A stretch of DNA of 64,000 nucleotides from Pomphorhynchus laevis (GCA_012934845.2 WNNJ02003440.1:372001-436000); one strand, 5' to 3'. Counted from the first letter of the stretch, positions 20,965-33,600 are shown. Numbers and translations are program-made. The notes: a model not told the origin generated them from the sequence alone.

Positions 20965-22160
20965 TGACCAACGAGAATAGGAACGGGACCAGTGAAATTT
21001 ATCTAATTCTATCTAAAGCTAACATTGCTGATAAAACATATTTATCTAGATATAATTAAAATGTATTAAAACTATATCGCATATATATCGCCTCTGGGTA
21101 AATAATGCACTATTTAAACAATTTTGTTTTGTTGCTCTAATATTCAATATTCAATAAATAAATTAAAACCAGTTATTTTAAATGACTATTGAATTACCAC
21201 ATAACAAATAATTATATAATATTTTATACAATTAATATTTAAATAACGATAAAAAGTCAATTCAACATAACGGTGGGGACAAATATATGCAAATGATGTA
21301 TTTGCTCTGATGAAATTTAATTATCTAGTATCTTATCTAACTGAGTCTACGTACTTTATATTATTTATAAATTAAAAATAATGCTAAAAAATTAAATATT
21401 AAATAATTAAAAAAATAAATAATTGTTATATAAGATTTTATATAATTTATGTAAAATTATTATCGTTAATCCATTAAAAAACCATAACACATAAGACTAT
21501 CGTTATATAAAATACAAAGATATTTTATATAACGAATTTCACCATTAATCAATCATAACCAATTGAAAATATTAAATATTAATTTATTATTGAATTTTAA
21601 TGAATTTTATCGTTAAATATTAATTGTCTTATATAATTATTTATTATTTATCTTTATTTTTATTTATAAATAATATAAAATGCGTACACTCGGTTATCTG
21701 ATTTGCTTTGTTCTACTAACATGTTATTATTGACTTGTGAACTTTGTTTTCCCGGTAATACAACCTCTGTCAGAAATACTATAACTATGCATTATTGATA
21801 CGAGTATTTTTCTGCAAATTTTCAAATTAGCAGAAAAATCCGTTTAATGGACTTTTAAAAAAAACTGTCAGAAATACTGAAACTTTGATACGAGTATTTT
21901 TCCGCAAATTTTCATCAAGTTTAATAAATATTTTATTTTTCTTATAGTGGAGAATTATAAATCAACAAAATATTATAAAAACAAATTTAAATTATTAAGT
22001 GAAAAATTTTATAGATGGATAATAATCAATATGCTTTGAATTATTTATTATTTATAATTATTTATCTTTATTTTTAATGAATTAAGCAACACGTCATAAA
22101 ATCAAAAGTCATTATATAAAATTTCATTTTCCTAAAAAGTATTTATATAATTTAATATTT
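20965..22160. other. AT-rich MTMR intron
   Basis: Runs of TTATATAATTTATG-type sequence and two similar copies of 'GATACGAGTATTTTTC(T/C)GCAAATTTTCA' at 21799 and 21891, a short direct duplication of about 50 bases. A PLE-like tail (TTAAGTGAAAAATTTTATAGATGGATAATAATCAATATGC) sits at 21994-22033. No exon is seen. Confidence 0.4.
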
Positions 22161-22167
22161 AAATTAC

Positions 22168-22463
22168 ATTTAAGTATTTAATCCACTTTACTAACATTGG
22201 CAGAATATGTCGTGATACCGATTTGTTACTGAGATTATTGTAATCAAGCATTGAACTGAAAATGAACATATAATTACGAAGGTCGTTCAATGTTACGTAC
22301 CTTGACAACGAATGAGTATCGTCGACATATACTGTTTGTCTCTTGTTAATTTTCTCAATACTGTATTCCGGATCAATGCAAATGTGCCAATTTGAAGAAG
22401 CATTAAACATTTTAATTACATAATTCCAATCACTCGAGTTCACGAAATCCGGTATATAATTAG
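22168..22463 (-). CDS. MTMR10: MTMR10/11/12-like exon: N-terminal half of the inactive phosphatase domain
   Basis: The exon opens after acceptor GCTGACATTAG and reads TNYIPDFVNSSDWNYVIKMF, then SSNWHICIDPEYSI, later LSRYVTLNDLRNYM and VSRHILPMLVKW. Myotubularins have the same order: an SDW..E..R helix, a W-R/H-x-C strand with N.Y.., a 'P.Y.VVP..L.D..L' strand, and the 'R.P.L.W' motif, here RHILPMLVKW. It ends at an AAT|GTAATT donor just before a stop codon. The entry phase (one base supplied from upstream) matches the exon at 24274-24360 exactly. It is diverged from human sequences, typical of a fast-evolving lineage. The family call rests on motif order and on the downstream exons. Confidence 0.75.
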
Positions 22464-22857
22464 CTAATGTCAGCGTAAAAAAAAGTGTAACATTGATTGA
22501 AATTTTTTAATAAAAAACGAAAGTTGCAAACAAATTACATCCGCAATTTAAAACAATTGTAAAATATGTGATTATCGTACGTTTAATATATTAAATCTAA
22601 ACATAAAAAATAATAGTAGATTCACAGGGTTGTAATATTTTATGACTAAAGTATTATATATTTCTTTCTAAAAAACGTATTTTATTACCTTAATAATTAT
22701 TAATTATATTTAATATTATAAACATATTTTATAATATATTAATTTAATATATATTGATCAATTTAATATATATTATTTTATGGGATATAAAATATTATAA
22801 TGAAATAAAACGTGCGGATTTGTATCAAAAAATTTTTTTTTCAGAAACATTAAACTA

Positions 22858-22942
22858 AACGAACGACTGAACGAACGACTGAACGAACGACTAAACAAAC
22901 GACTGAGCGAACGACTGAATTAACAACTAAACGAACGACTTA
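22858..22942. repeat. Minisatellite, 12-bp unit (AACGAACGACTG), about 7 copies
   Basis: Consecutive AACGAACGACTG units drift to AACAAACGACTG, AGCGAACGACTG, ATTAACAACTAA and AACGAACGACTT. It lies in the MTMR intron and is not open across its edges. Confidence 0.9.
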
Positions 22943-23689
22943 ATTGAGTTTAAAAGTAAAAATTGGTAGGATCTACCAACGTTATTCATTAAATGTTGCC
23001 TGTACTGTATTTACACTTATGAAAGTTTTTATTACGAGAAATTGAATTATTGAAGCCGTAAAATAGTGTTTTCGTCGAAATATTGTCAAGGCTTAAAATA
23101 ATGTTTTAATCGAAATATTGTTCATCCTGTTTAAATATTTAAAAAGTCAACTCTACTTAAAGATTGACAGTAATATGTTAGTCTTTCGTTGTATATATCG
23201 AAAGACTATCGATATATTTACATATCGTCGATAATACGGCGAAGATACGTAAATAAATATGAAATAATTGACTAATACATTTTTTTGTAAAAATTTAATA
23301 ATGCCATCTTTCGACGATAGCGTTCTATTTATGTACATTTTAGACACGAGTAATTGATTAACAATTAAATAACGATATATATTTTAACGATATAGCGTCT
23401 TTGACGCTATATCGTTAAAATCGTCATCTTTAAAAATAGAAGATAAGTTAAAAGATGTCTTCTTTAAAATTTGTTAAGATAAAATAATAAGCTGTATTTA
23501 CGTTTTTTTTACCTTCGCACCAAAATGTTAGTGTTAGCAATATAATCAAGATTTACTTTCGTGTCAAAGTGAAATGTCTTGAGGTTGATGAATATTGTTG
23601 GCATGAGTAATTTATTGTAAAAATTATATAATTCTAGCTTTCGACGGTAGCAAAAAGTTTATAAAGCAAAAAATAAAATAAAAAAAAAC

Positions 23690-24035
23690 AACTATATATG
23701 CGCAACACTGATACGAAAGAATTTCATGTTTCGCGATAGATAATTGAAGTTTCTAATTAGATTTGTTGGATGTGGCTGATTAGAAAGATTTATAGATTTA
23801 TTGATCAATCTCTCCGATAGGTCGTCATCATAACGAGCAGTATGAGCATCGCCAAAGATGAGGTTGTGATTATCATGTACATATTTAAATATCGCAGAGT
23901 GCACATCACAAAAATTTGAGCATCGCCGAAGATGATGTTGTGATCATCACGTACGTGATTAAATACCGCAATATTAAATGATAAAATATTAAAATCGTGG
24001 TAAATGCAGTAAAATTTAATATTAAATGTCATAAG
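23690..24035. repeat. Imperfect direct duplication of about 65 bp
   Basis: Segment 23845-23905 (GAGCATCGCCAAAGATGAGGTTGTGATTATCATGTACATATTTAAATATCGCA) recurs at 23918-23980 with substitutions (GATGATGTTGTGATCATCACGTACGTGATTAAATACCGCA). Small frames over it are shadows. Origin unknown. Confidence 0.75.
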
Positions 24036-24273
24036 TTAATATTATATCAGTATGATATAATTCAAAATGTAAATAAATCATATAAATACCATATTATCGT
24101 ATCATTTCTTATTGCTTATTAAATCAAATTAATAGCTAATAAAATCAAAAGTATAGCATTTTAAAAATTGTATGTTAGTTAGCAACAAATAAACACTTGT
24201 TACTGATTGCTTTTCAAGGCGAAAATCAAATAATTAATAATACATTTTATTAATAATAAATAATTATTAATAC

Positions 24274-24360
24274 TTTGATCTTCAACCGAGAAGCGATCGA
24301 AGCCAGCTGTCTCCAGAAATAAAGCCCAACATCTAAAGGCATACGCATTCCTAAAATTTT
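24274..24360 (-). CDS. MTMR10: MTMR10/11/12-like exon (87 bp)
   Basis: Reads KNFRNAYAFRCWALFLETAG, then FDRFSVEDQ, between a GAAAAACAG acceptor and a CAAA|GTATTA donor. Phases 1 in and 1 out agree with both neighbours (24516-24651 and 22168-22463). The AYAFR..A segment sits where myotubularins have the 'LFAF.Y' strand that links the GRAM/PH domain to the phosphatase domain. The support is the chain of three exactly matching splice phases plus the downstream motifs. Confidence 0.7.
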
Positions 24361-24515
24361 CTGTTTTTCCGATAATTTTTATTTATCAAAATTTTTAATT
24401 AATAATGAAATTATAAATAAAAGCGTTCAAGAATAATAAAAACTAGAAATTTACTATTGATAAATTTCCTCTATGTGATAAAGTGTTCATACATAAAATT
24501 GCGTTAAACACATAC

Positions 24516-24651
24516 TTGAATTTTCTGACTTATTAAATAAAGATGCTTCGATTCTGTTTTCATTCCACCATTTTTCCGAATTTGACATAATCAGATCAAC
24601 ATGCTTTCCTATATTAAGACTGTTAGCCTTCAAACGAAGAAGTTCTTTGAA
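24516..24651 (-). CDS. MTMR10: MTMR10/11/12-like exon (136 bp), end of GRAM/PH region
   Basis: The frame runs FKELLRLKANSLNIGKHVDL, then IMSNSEKWWNENRIEASLFN and KSENS, between acceptor TTTTCGTAG and donor TCAA|GTATGT (a near-perfect consensus). It enters in phase 0 from 24698-24784 and leaves in phase 1 to 24274-24360. In the family, this helix closes the GRAM/PH domain after the 'CK(D/N).R' strand. Confidence 0.7.
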
Positions 24652-24697
24652 CTACGAAAAATCTTTAATACACAAACAGAAGTAAATAAATTGTTAC

Positions 24698-24784
24698 CGC
24701 AAAAAAATCAGCAGGCGATGTTGTCAGTGAGAGAGACTTATCAGAACCAGGGTTCGATAAACACACGGTAATTATACGAAAATT
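24698..24784 (-). CDS. MTMR10: MTMR10/11/12-like exon (87 bp), GRAM/PH strand
   Basis: Reads NFRIITVCLSNPGSDKSLSL, then TTSPADFFA, between acceptor ATCTTTAG and donor GCG|GTAACA, phase 0 at both ends. NFRIITVCLS corresponds to the 'CK(N/D)(F/L)R.(I/V).F' strand of the myotubularin GRAM/PH domain. Directly downstream (87 bases of intron across 24652-24697 counted on the minus strand is 46) lies the next exon in phase. The exon is too short to be noticed by size alone; frame continuity and splice sites support it. Confidence 0.65.
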
Positions 24785-24789
24785 CTAAA

Positions 24790-26105
24790 GATCGAAAATT
24801 ACGTATTATTTAATATTGCTAACTTGCACCCAAAATAATTATAAACTTTGATAAAATGTATTACATATAACCGGATATACTTGCATTAATTCAACAAAAT
24901 AAATACAACTTCCATCTTTAGAGCAAACAAAGAATATACTTGTATTTGTTAATGTGATGTTAAATGAAGCGAAACACAATGCGAAAATACTAAGTGCTTT
25001 TTTATGTGTACATTACAAACCGATCAATGTATTATAGTAACAAATTCAAACAACATGCAGCGTAATCCGCTGCTAAATTCCTCACGAAACTTGACACCAT
25101 TAAGAGCTTTTGAGCTGTTACTTTCACACTGCTGTAAATCGCTTCACTATATAGGCATATAGTGAAGAATATATGGCATATAATGCCTATATATAGGCAT
25201 TTATATGCCTATATTTATAGGCATATAATATAATTTATATTTGGCTTTTATGCCTAATATATAGGCATTATATTTTTTAATATATAAAATAAGTATATAT
25301 ATTATTTATATATTACAAAATAATATTACTATATTATTATATTATATTACTATATTACAATATTATTATTTAATAATATTACTTATATTATTATTACTTT
25401 TTATATTACTTTTACTATTAAGATATTATTTTAATATTATTAAAAATTATTTTATTTTTAATACAATTAATACTATATCTTATTTAAAAAGTCTTATTTA
25501 TTATCTTAAGTGTTATTGATGTATTAATTATTGTCTTAACTATTGTATTTTCAAAACAATAAAATATATATGATATTAACACTATATATTATTATAGTAA
25601 AAAACACTATATCTTATTTAAAAAGTGTTATTTATTATATAAATTAATATTAATATTGTCTTAACTATTTTCTTATTTATGTGACTTAATATATTATTAT
25701 ATATTTATAACTATTTAAAATTATTAGATTATGTATTATTTTAAAATAATAAAATTATTTAATATATTAAATAAAATTTTATTAAACAAAATTTTTAATA
25801 ATATTTTTAATATTTTTTTAATTATATTTTTAACTAAAATTATTTTAAAATTATTTATTATTTATAAATAATTTAATATACGCAATAAACTTTATATGAA
25901 CTTTATATAAATAAAGTAATGAACTTTATATGAATTTAAAAATTAATGTTTTAATCTTTTAATTTTTTTATAATTCAGATTATTATGAGGTAATAACTAT
26001 TTTAAACTCAATATTTTATGAACTGGTAAATATAGCATGAATTAGAATTAAGATTATAAACCTACTTGAAGTTCACAATACAAAATTGAGACCATAATAA
26101 AGGAA
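24790..26105. other. AT-rich intron with a TAGGCAT palindromic cluster
   Basis: Region 25153-25272 is a cluster of about nine TAGGCATATA/TATATGCCTA boxes in both orientations, able to fold on itself in many ways. The remainder (25270-25960) is nearly pure A/T. No exon is seen. Confidence 0.6.
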
Positions 26106-26110
26106 CTAAC

Positions 26111-26400
26111 TTAATTATGAACTAGATTATTCAAACATTTGAAGCTCGTCGTATTTATAGTTGTATTGTTCAGGGACATATGATAAGCTATAAAAGATAT
26201 GTTATCTTCACTTGGATATGTGTATCTGCATTTGGCTTCGATATTAGCTAATTTCACAGTTATGATTGGAAATATTGATCTGGGAATATTGATTTGAAAC
26301 GGTGTGACATTTACAACAAGACGTCTCATTTCTGTAGATATATGATTTGACGCAAGATCTTTTGGTATCAGATAAGTAACTAGGCGAATAATTGGCAAGT
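26111..26400 (-). other. Unassigned open frame inside the large MTMR intron
   Basis: A frame of about 95 residues (PIIRLVTYLIPKDL, then LVVNVTPFQINIPRSIF) stands out from its A/T-rich setting by balanced composition. I recognise no domain. Another frame at its 3' end reads SYVPEQYNYKYDELQMFE and stops. It could be a degraded transposon gene, an exon of an overlooked gene, or chance. Confidence 0.25.
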
Positions 26401-27239
26401 TCTTATTGAGTTAATTAGTAAATATCGAAAGATCGTTTCATGCATACATCAACTATTGAAGGTCAACGCAAGGGTCGAAGCTGCCGTTCATTTCAATCGA
26501 AATACTTTTAATTGTAGAGAGGATTTAGCATTTTGTAGGTTGATAAAAGCAATGCATTTAATCGAATTAATAGACAATTGACTCTGAAGAATGCGGATAA
26601 AGCATGTTCCTTTTTTACGTATTATTGCCTGTTATAACAGGTCTAAATATAATAAATTATGGCGAAATTAACGTTGCCATTTCGATAGGAAGGATTAATG
26701 AACACAGCCGAATCTCCAGAGTTGCTGGTCGTTTCAATGAATTATAAGATGAGTTTGCTACATTTCAAAATAGTATAGCAATGTTTATACAAAATCAAAA
26801 GGATCAATCGATACAAGAAAAAATTGATAGAATTATAAAATTCAACATATTATTAAGAACAATATTTAAATTTGAATAGGAAAGGGAGTCATAAACTTGA
26901 ATATTAGCAAAGTCTATGAGTGACAGTAAGCTGACCAAAGCAGAATGCTTTGGTCAACTTACTGACCAAAGCATCATGGAAAAAGCTATCTTTTCGTATA
27001 GAAATCATCTTTCTATATACTGTACAATCTGTATTGATACACTGCCATGTAGACTTTTCTTTAACTTTCTTGCATTTCTTCTTTACCAGCCACGGCTACA
27101 CTTGTCACATATTCTACTACTTAAAAGATTGTTATAAGACAAGAACTTAATTATTGTATCGTCGTTCATTCTTATCAATTCACGTTCAAATAAATTCATA
27201 CTCGTGAGGGGTTACAAAAAAAACTTTTTTTATAATTTT

Positions 27240-27400
27240 TGGAGAGGGGAAAAGTTCCCACAATCTGATATCAGTGGGAAAAGTTCCCTCAATGAGGGAA
27301 CTTTACAAAATTTGGATCAGTGGGAACTTTTCAAAATTTGGATCAGTGGGTAAAGTTCCTTCTATGAGGAAACTTTTCTCACTAATCTAAATTTTGAATG
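27240..27400. repeat. Cluster of GGGAAAAGTTCCC / AATTTGGATCAGTGGG units
   Basis: Four to five diverged copies of (G)TGGGAAAAGTTCCCTCAATGAGG alternate with AAAATTTGGATCAG, partly as inverted repeats (AGTTCCCTCA..TGAGGGAACT). It may form nested hairpins. Not coding. Confidence 0.7.
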
Positions 27401-27599
27401 GTGAACACGTCGGTTTCTGAGTAGATGCAAAGAAACATTCTAAGAGCATCTCAAACTTCAAGATACCTCGAACCATCTGTACCAAGGAAATTAGTGGTGA
27501 GCGCTGATAATGTAGGGTTTCTTATATTTAGTCTACGACTCCAGCGTTCAGTCTACGCTCTGAACACAAAAAATTATTCATTATTTATGAATAATATTA

Positions 27600-27705
27600 T
27601 TAATAATACACACAAGGCCTGTCAGAACGTAATAGAAACAGAAAATACAAATTGTAGGTGATAAGATCTACATACGATTGTCATCGTATGTAGATGTCAT
27701 CCGGA
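27600..27705. repeat. Dispersed repeat, copy 1 of 2 (second at 28290-28385)
   Basis: Both copies run ACACA/GCAA(G)GC(C)TGT(C)AGAACGTAA, then ACAGAAAATACAAATTGTAGGTGATAAGATCTACATA, then GATTGTCAT. They are about 80-85% alike by eye. An unknown old interspersed repeat. Confidence 0.65.
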
Positions 27706-28959
27706 TTAAAAAGATTTACAAAATTAAACCAAATTGAGTTTAATGGCCGCAACAATCCAGACAAAATAAATAATTTAATCATGTCTGATAAAATATTAAA
27801 AAATAAAACTGATATAATATTCATCACTAAAGAGTAAACACCTTATACCTTGCATAGAATTAAGAAAAAACATGATGACGGTTCAACGTTGTTCAAATCG
27901 CTCGGTGTTTCGGCTAGAATAAATAAGGAAAGTGTTAATCAAGTTGTTTCGTTAGCTTACCGATTGTGACCTCTTGTATTAATGAGATGGGAATGTCGAA
28001 GAAATTGAAAAATCGGTTAATGTTATTATACTAAATTCAATTAAAATCAAATTAAATAAAATTAATATTTTATATTTAAAATAATATTTATATTAGATTT
28101 AATTAAATGTAAAATTTAATTGATAATATTTATTATTTATTATATATATTATATTAAATATTATTATAATATAATCAATTAATCAATGTATTATTCAATG
28201 TAATACATTGAATTTAGTTATAATCTTTAGTTATAATTAAATTAATAAATCGTTGTATAATCTTTTCTCAGAATATTATATTTATTATATAGAAATAACA
28301 CGCAAAGCTTGTAAGAACGTAAAAACAGGAAATACAAATGGTAGGTGATGGGATCTACATAAGATTGTCATAGTACTTCCGTCATTTGTCTTCGTAATTT
28401 ACCACTAATGTCGGTCGCAATCATAATGATATTGATACTGATTTAGCTATCAATACTGATATATTTGCATTGAATTAGAGAATGCATTCTACATAGTCGT
28501 AATATTTAGAATATGATATTTTTCGTGCCATTTGCTTAAGTTCATTGTCATCAACCTGCCATATTTTTCCGGAAGTTGAAAACACAATCGCGATGAAAGT
28601 ACCTTGTTCGATTGTCAATATTTTTTCATTGAATTTGGACCTTTTAGCTCTTCGTGATATTTGAATGAGGCAGACATACGGTTTAATGAATATGATGACG
28701 CTAGAGTACTGAATACTCATATCCAAAACGGATATTTTCGTTACATTCAAAAAAATCCATTATGGGCAATATCAGATCTTGAATGTCTGTTGTCGGTGTA
28801 GATACATCAAATATTACATTATCTGAAACTGGCTGAAGTTCTGGCTCACACATTTACACACAGCTTTCAAACAACGATTAATATCATCGCGCAGTACATT
28901 GTGTACTGCGCGATGTACTGGGATTTTATGTAAAACCCCGGTTTTACATGAAATTGAAT

Positions 28960-31900
28960 GTGACAACAACAATAATAATTTATTTAGAGTGGCTAATGCG
29001 TAAACTGCACGCTTACCAACTGCACGCTTACAAGTCCACTAACTAAAAAACATCAAAAGTTATAAAGTTATAAGTTGTTAAATTGTTTAAATGTGATCGG
29101 ATTTGGCGTTTGAAACACGGCATTTAGGTTGATTCGCGTATATAAATAGGCAGATGATTAGGGTTTAATTAAGACATTATTTTAATTAGGGTTTAAATCA
29201 TAACGATAATTGTCGAGAAAAAGAAGGTTGAGAAATTAAGGAGTGTGAAAGGTGACAAGGCGGAAAGCAATGAGAATAAGACGAATTTGAACACGAGAAT
29301 AAATGGTATGCGAATCGAGAGAAGCCAGATAATGCGATGTATGATCAAAACGACGAAGACGGAGGAGAATTCAGACGGATGCGTTGACGATGCGTTGTAG
29401 GGGAAGAAGAGTGGATTTAGGTGAGTTGGAAAATAAACTAAGACAGTAATCAAGTCTAGGAAAAAGGAGAGAAGAGATAAGGGTCATACAATAAGGGAAA
29501 TCGATCAATCTACGAACTTGACGGAGGTTGCGAAGTATCAAGGTAGATGAGCGTACTTTATCTCTAACGACAGATTTAAGTTAAAGTCGGTTGTCGAACT
29601 GAGGTTGAGTTAGATGGAATCAGGGTAGATGAACGTACTTTATCTCAAACGAAAGGTTTAAGTTAAAGTCGGTTGTCGAACTGTCGGCATTGAGTTGATT
29701 GGCGTATATGTGATTCCACGATAGAAGAGTAGCCACCAGGAAGGAGCTGAGTCCAAAGGAGGTAGAGTAGTTTGGGACATGTAAAAGAAGGGAATTACGG
29801 GAACGCAAAGAACAGTAATCAGGACGAGAATTGTCGAGAAAGGAATGTTGAGAAGTGAAGGAGTAAAAAAGTTACAAGGCGAAAAGCAATGAGAAGAAGA
29901 CGAATTTGAACACGAGAATAAATTTTAGGCAAATTGAGAGAAACGAGATGGTGGGATCTATGATCAAAAGGAGGAATACGGATGAGAATTTGGACGGCTG
30001 CGTTGACGATGCGTTGTAGGGAAGAAGAGTGTGTTTAGGTGAGTTGGAAAATAGACTAAGAGATTAAAAAAGTCGTGAGAAAAGGAGATATAAGAGTCAC
30101 AGATGAATGGAAATCGATCAATCTACAAATTTAACGGAGGTTGCGGAAAATCAAGGTAGATGAGCGTAATTCATCTCTAACGAAAGGTTAAAGTGAAAGT
30201 TTGTTGTCGAAATGGAAGCCTAGGAAAACGATATCATCAGAGATAGGAAGAATTTTAAAATTTTATGATACAGAGGGAGGTTCTAAGCCGAGTCGTCGAG
30301 GAAGATCCAGATAATTTTCGATTTATTAGGATTCAGAGAAAGACGAAGGGAAGAAATATGATTGAAAATTGAGACCAGATTGAATCAGCGTATTGCATAA
30401 CATTGAAGTTAAATGAATGAGAAATCGAAGACAAGTCACAGAGAAGAAAAGATAAAAGCAAAGGGCCTAATACGATGACTTATGGATCACCAAGAAATCG
30501 AAGACAAGTCACAGAGAAGAAAAGATAAAAGCAAAGGGCCTAATACGATGACTTATGGATCACCGGACGGGATGGAAGAAGGATAGAAAGAGAAGAGTTA
30601 GAACATACGCGATATGTACGGTTTGATAGATATGAAGAAAACCAAGTTACGGTGGGTAAAGAGAAGCCATAATCATGATGAAGACGGTAGAGAAGAATCG
30701 AGTGATCGACGATGTTAAAAGCAGATGATAGATTATATAACTATAGAATTATAGTTATAATTATAGTTATAGTTAAATAGTGATAGATTATATCACTATA
30801 TAACTTCTGATCGCACGAGATAAATAAGTCGTTATAAACTTTAAAACAGGCAATTTCAGTACAGTGATTTAGAGCTAAAATCAACTTGGAAGGAAACAAG
30901 TTGGAGGTTTATAGTAATGTATTAACTTGCTTGAGAACAAGATGCTCAAGGAGTTTGTAGAGGGTTTAGAGAAGTGAGATAGGACGGTACGAAGATGGTA
31001 GTGAGGGGTCGAGAGATTGATTTTTGAGGAGAGTATGAACAGTTCCGCATTTCCAGTAGGAAGGAAATGTGCGGCTACGGATAGACAAGTTGAACAATGC
31101 GGTTAGGAAGGGTGAGATAGATGAGCAGATATTTTTAATCGAGTGAGTGGGAATTGGGTCAGAAGAAGACGTTTTATTATGTAATGACAGAAGAACAGAA
31201 GAAACTTCATCTGACGAAACGGAAAAAGGTGGAATAGCTCTAGGAGGAAGTATTCATAGAGAAGAGAGGATATAAGGGGAATATAAGTAGAAGAAAAAGT
31301 AAATTAGATAGCTTAGATTGTAGAAAGGAAAATCCATCAGGATATTTGTTACAAGGGGTAGGTGATCTTAAAAGAATTGAGTTTAAGATTTTCCAGTGAG
31401 ATTTAGAGTTAGAAGAGGACCCAAGTTGATTTCGCCAAAAGAGAGTACGCTTAACACGCTTAAGATGATATGGGAACGGCGAACATAAAGATAGGAAGCA
31501 CGGAGATTTGGAGTGAGTAAGTTTGAAGAACGTTTAAGAAAACGATTAAGCACACGATAGAGTGAAGGAGTCGACGCTTAGAAAGACAACAGTTGACGTC
31601 GAACCAGGGAGAATGGCGCACGCGCTGAAAACGTCGGGGTCGAATGAGCAGAAGGTGATTGAGGATCGACGTAAGCTCAGAATAAACAGAATGCAGAGAT
31701 CATCGGAAGAACGATAGTTATATGGAAGCGAAAAGAATGAAGCATTGAGTAAGGAAGCATAGAAAATATGGATATCGAGAAGTTTCCGGGGTCGACTTGG
31801 AGTAGCCAACGTTGGAGGTGGAGAAGGATATGGATAGGGACGGGTAAATGTAAGAGTGACAAGGAAATGATCAGACAAACCAGCATTAGTAATTGACAAG

Positions 31901-32170
31901 GAGGTTTAGTCATTGAAGCAGTTGGGAACAGCAGTGATGTCGATATCACCGTTAAGAATATGAGTGGGGCTTGTTGAAAAAACAGTTTATAGTTAAAATC
32001 AGAAAAAAAGCCGGGCGATCATTACTAATTCTGAAGTCACCGAGAACAAAAGAAAAAGTATAAGACAATGAGCAGTGAGAAAGATCGGCAATGTCGTTAA
32101 GGAACATACGTGATGGGGCGGCTGAGCCTGGACGGTATGCAATCACAAATTCCATAGTGAAAGGTGATTA
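28960..32170 (-). mobile_element. L2-like LINE, degenerate minus-strand copy
   Basis: Read on the minus strand the block starts with endonuclease remains (EFVIAYRPGSAAPS, then FVLGDFRISND at 31952-32155). It continues through linker pieces (31546-31949) and RT/C-terminal remains, and ends in a tail like those of the other copies (TGTGGT..GCGTGC near 29000). Many frameshifts and stops break it. The 3' half is duplicated: the segment near 29190-29560 recurs at 29820-30180. A roughly 70-bp tandem duplication lies at 30425-30565. It resembles the 57.9-60.0 kb copy (for example VFLSVDSFTL) more than the 45-48 kb one, so it belongs to that subfamily. It lies inside the host gene's intron, on the same strand as the gene. 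Confidence 0.8.
30425..30565. repeat. Perfect tandem duplication of about 70 bp inside the LINE
   Basis: The unit GAAATCGAAGACAAGTCACA.. to ..ACTTATGGATCACC occurs twice head to tail without a visible difference, so the duplication is recent compared with the decayed LINE around it. An assembly artefact is also possible. Confidence 0.85.
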
Positions 32171-32720
32171 TATGCATATGAGTAATTCGAACGAAGTGTA
32201 ACGGATGTTAACGTTAATTTTACGTAGATACATTGGATCCTTGCTTGTGGATCATTGCTTGGATCAGCAACATCTGATATCACATTTAAGTCATTTGTTC
32301 AGCTGTTTTTGCTTTTGACTTAATTCTCAATAAATTTGCTAGTTCTAATACAACTGCCTAAGAATTTAACGCAATCACTGGTTATATGTATAGAAGATTT
32401 TCTAAACACCTCAATTTTATTTCCCATTTCACTGTAATGCGTCATCAACGTACATTTTGATGGATTAATATAATATCCATATCTTCACAACACACTCAAC
32501 ATCAAGCCACAGCCTTTAAAGTTTCTCGATTTTATCCTGCACATGCTACGTTATCGGCAAACCATCGACGAATGACACTATATGATTGTTCTTGAGGTTA
32601 TCTTATTAAATGCATTTTTGAAGCCGCGAAAGCGGCCATCACTAATGGATAACCTTGTGAAATATCTTCGACTGATGTTATATACTCGTTAGCGACAGTC
32701 AATTCCACATATATGCCAAA
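32170..32720. other. Unassigned stretch before the I/Jockey-like LINE
   Basis: No open frame or repeat I can name. The composition is near 60% AT, less extreme than the introns, which suggests old transposon sequence. Confidence 0.3.
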
Positions 32721-32722
32721 AA

Positions 32723-33600
32723 ATGTTCAGTGAAAGTAACAACGTTGCGGAGCATTCAAAGGATTCTGGAATTGCTGGAAATACTCGCAAATCGATGGAA
32801 TTTCAGCCAAATTCAGACGAAAAAAGGTTTGTTTGTCCTGTTCCTAACAAGGTTAGTGTTTGTTTTTCTGCTAATGATGTGGTGGGTTCAGGAGGACTTC
32901 ACCCTATCCCTAAAGCCAGAAATTTTGTACAGTTAAAACTAGTTAAGCCAATAGAAAAGCAAAGATTATTTGATATATTTATCAAACTCTTTGCCAACAA
33001 CTACAACAACCGCATTATCTTTAATTTTATCAAAATTTATGATGCTGAGATCAAGATTTCCTTTGCCATGGCTGGGTTGTCGAATGAATATGAATGTTTT
33101 TTGCTGAGAAATTGACCAGCCTCTGCACCTTTAAGGCCATGCCGATTATGTCCTCAGTAAAGAACACTAATCTTCCAGCACTCATGGGGAAAGAGATATC
33201 AAGGCGTTAGAAACGAAATTTAGAGTTACAAACTTTCGCAATTTAATGGGAAGGAGCGGCTATCCCCTCCCTATCAGTTTTGTTAATACTTCGTTGGATA
33301 ATGCCGAGGTTTTATTCAAGTCAGGATGCAATCCGTTTATATGATTCAATATAATCTTCAAATACTTAAGCTCATAAGATCGAACATACCCCCACTGCAA
33401 CATGGGTCACAAATGGGGGCAGTGAGATTCTGGATGTGAGTCCCCCAAGTTTTGTGGCGTCTATGAACGAATGATTGTACTCAGGCTAGTAGAAAATGTG
33501 CCTTTTCCTCCTAAAAAATACTCGAACTGCGGAGGGAGGGCACACCCGGACTAGGCCAGGAAGCACCCTGCCTTCAAGGCATATGCCGATCGTCAGCTGC
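32723..33600 (+). mobile_element. I/Jockey-like LINE, ORF1 (gag-like) remnant
   Basis: The frame 32723-33115 (130 residues; VCPVPNKVSVCFSANDVVGS) has no domain I can name. About 250 bases further, 33390-33560 reads HCNMGHKWGQ, then SPKFCGVYERM, then KYSNCGGRAHPD, in the pattern of the CCHC zinc knuckles (C..C..GH....C, then C..C, then C.NC.G.H) that end ORF1 of I, R1 and Jockey elements. Stops and frame changes interrupt it. It precedes the ORF2 remains at 34660-37420 in the same orientation, with an L2-like fragment inserted between the two. Confidence 0.5.

Larger units (their letters stand above)
26400..28960. other. Intron with small repeats and unassigned frames
   Basis: Contains a hairpin GACCAAAGCAGAATGCTTTGGTC (26934-26956), the GGGAAAAGTTCCC repeat cluster (27240-27400), and two copies of a roughly 95-bp segment (27600-27700 and 28295-28378). 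Minus-strand open frames at 28475-28860 read LTIEQGTFIAIVFSTSGKIW and EPELQPVSDNVIFDVSTPTT in two different frames. They look like remains of a protein-coding element, but I cannot name the family. Confidence 0.4.

Noticed and set aside
22858-22942. CRISPR-like or telomere-like array
   Set aside because: Units are directly contiguous 12-mers without spacers; a simple minisatellite in a eukaryotic intron.
28475-28750. A possible Tudor- or GRAM-like exon
   Set aside because: No clear motif, and the upstream reading lies in another frame; left as an unassigned frame in the intron entry.
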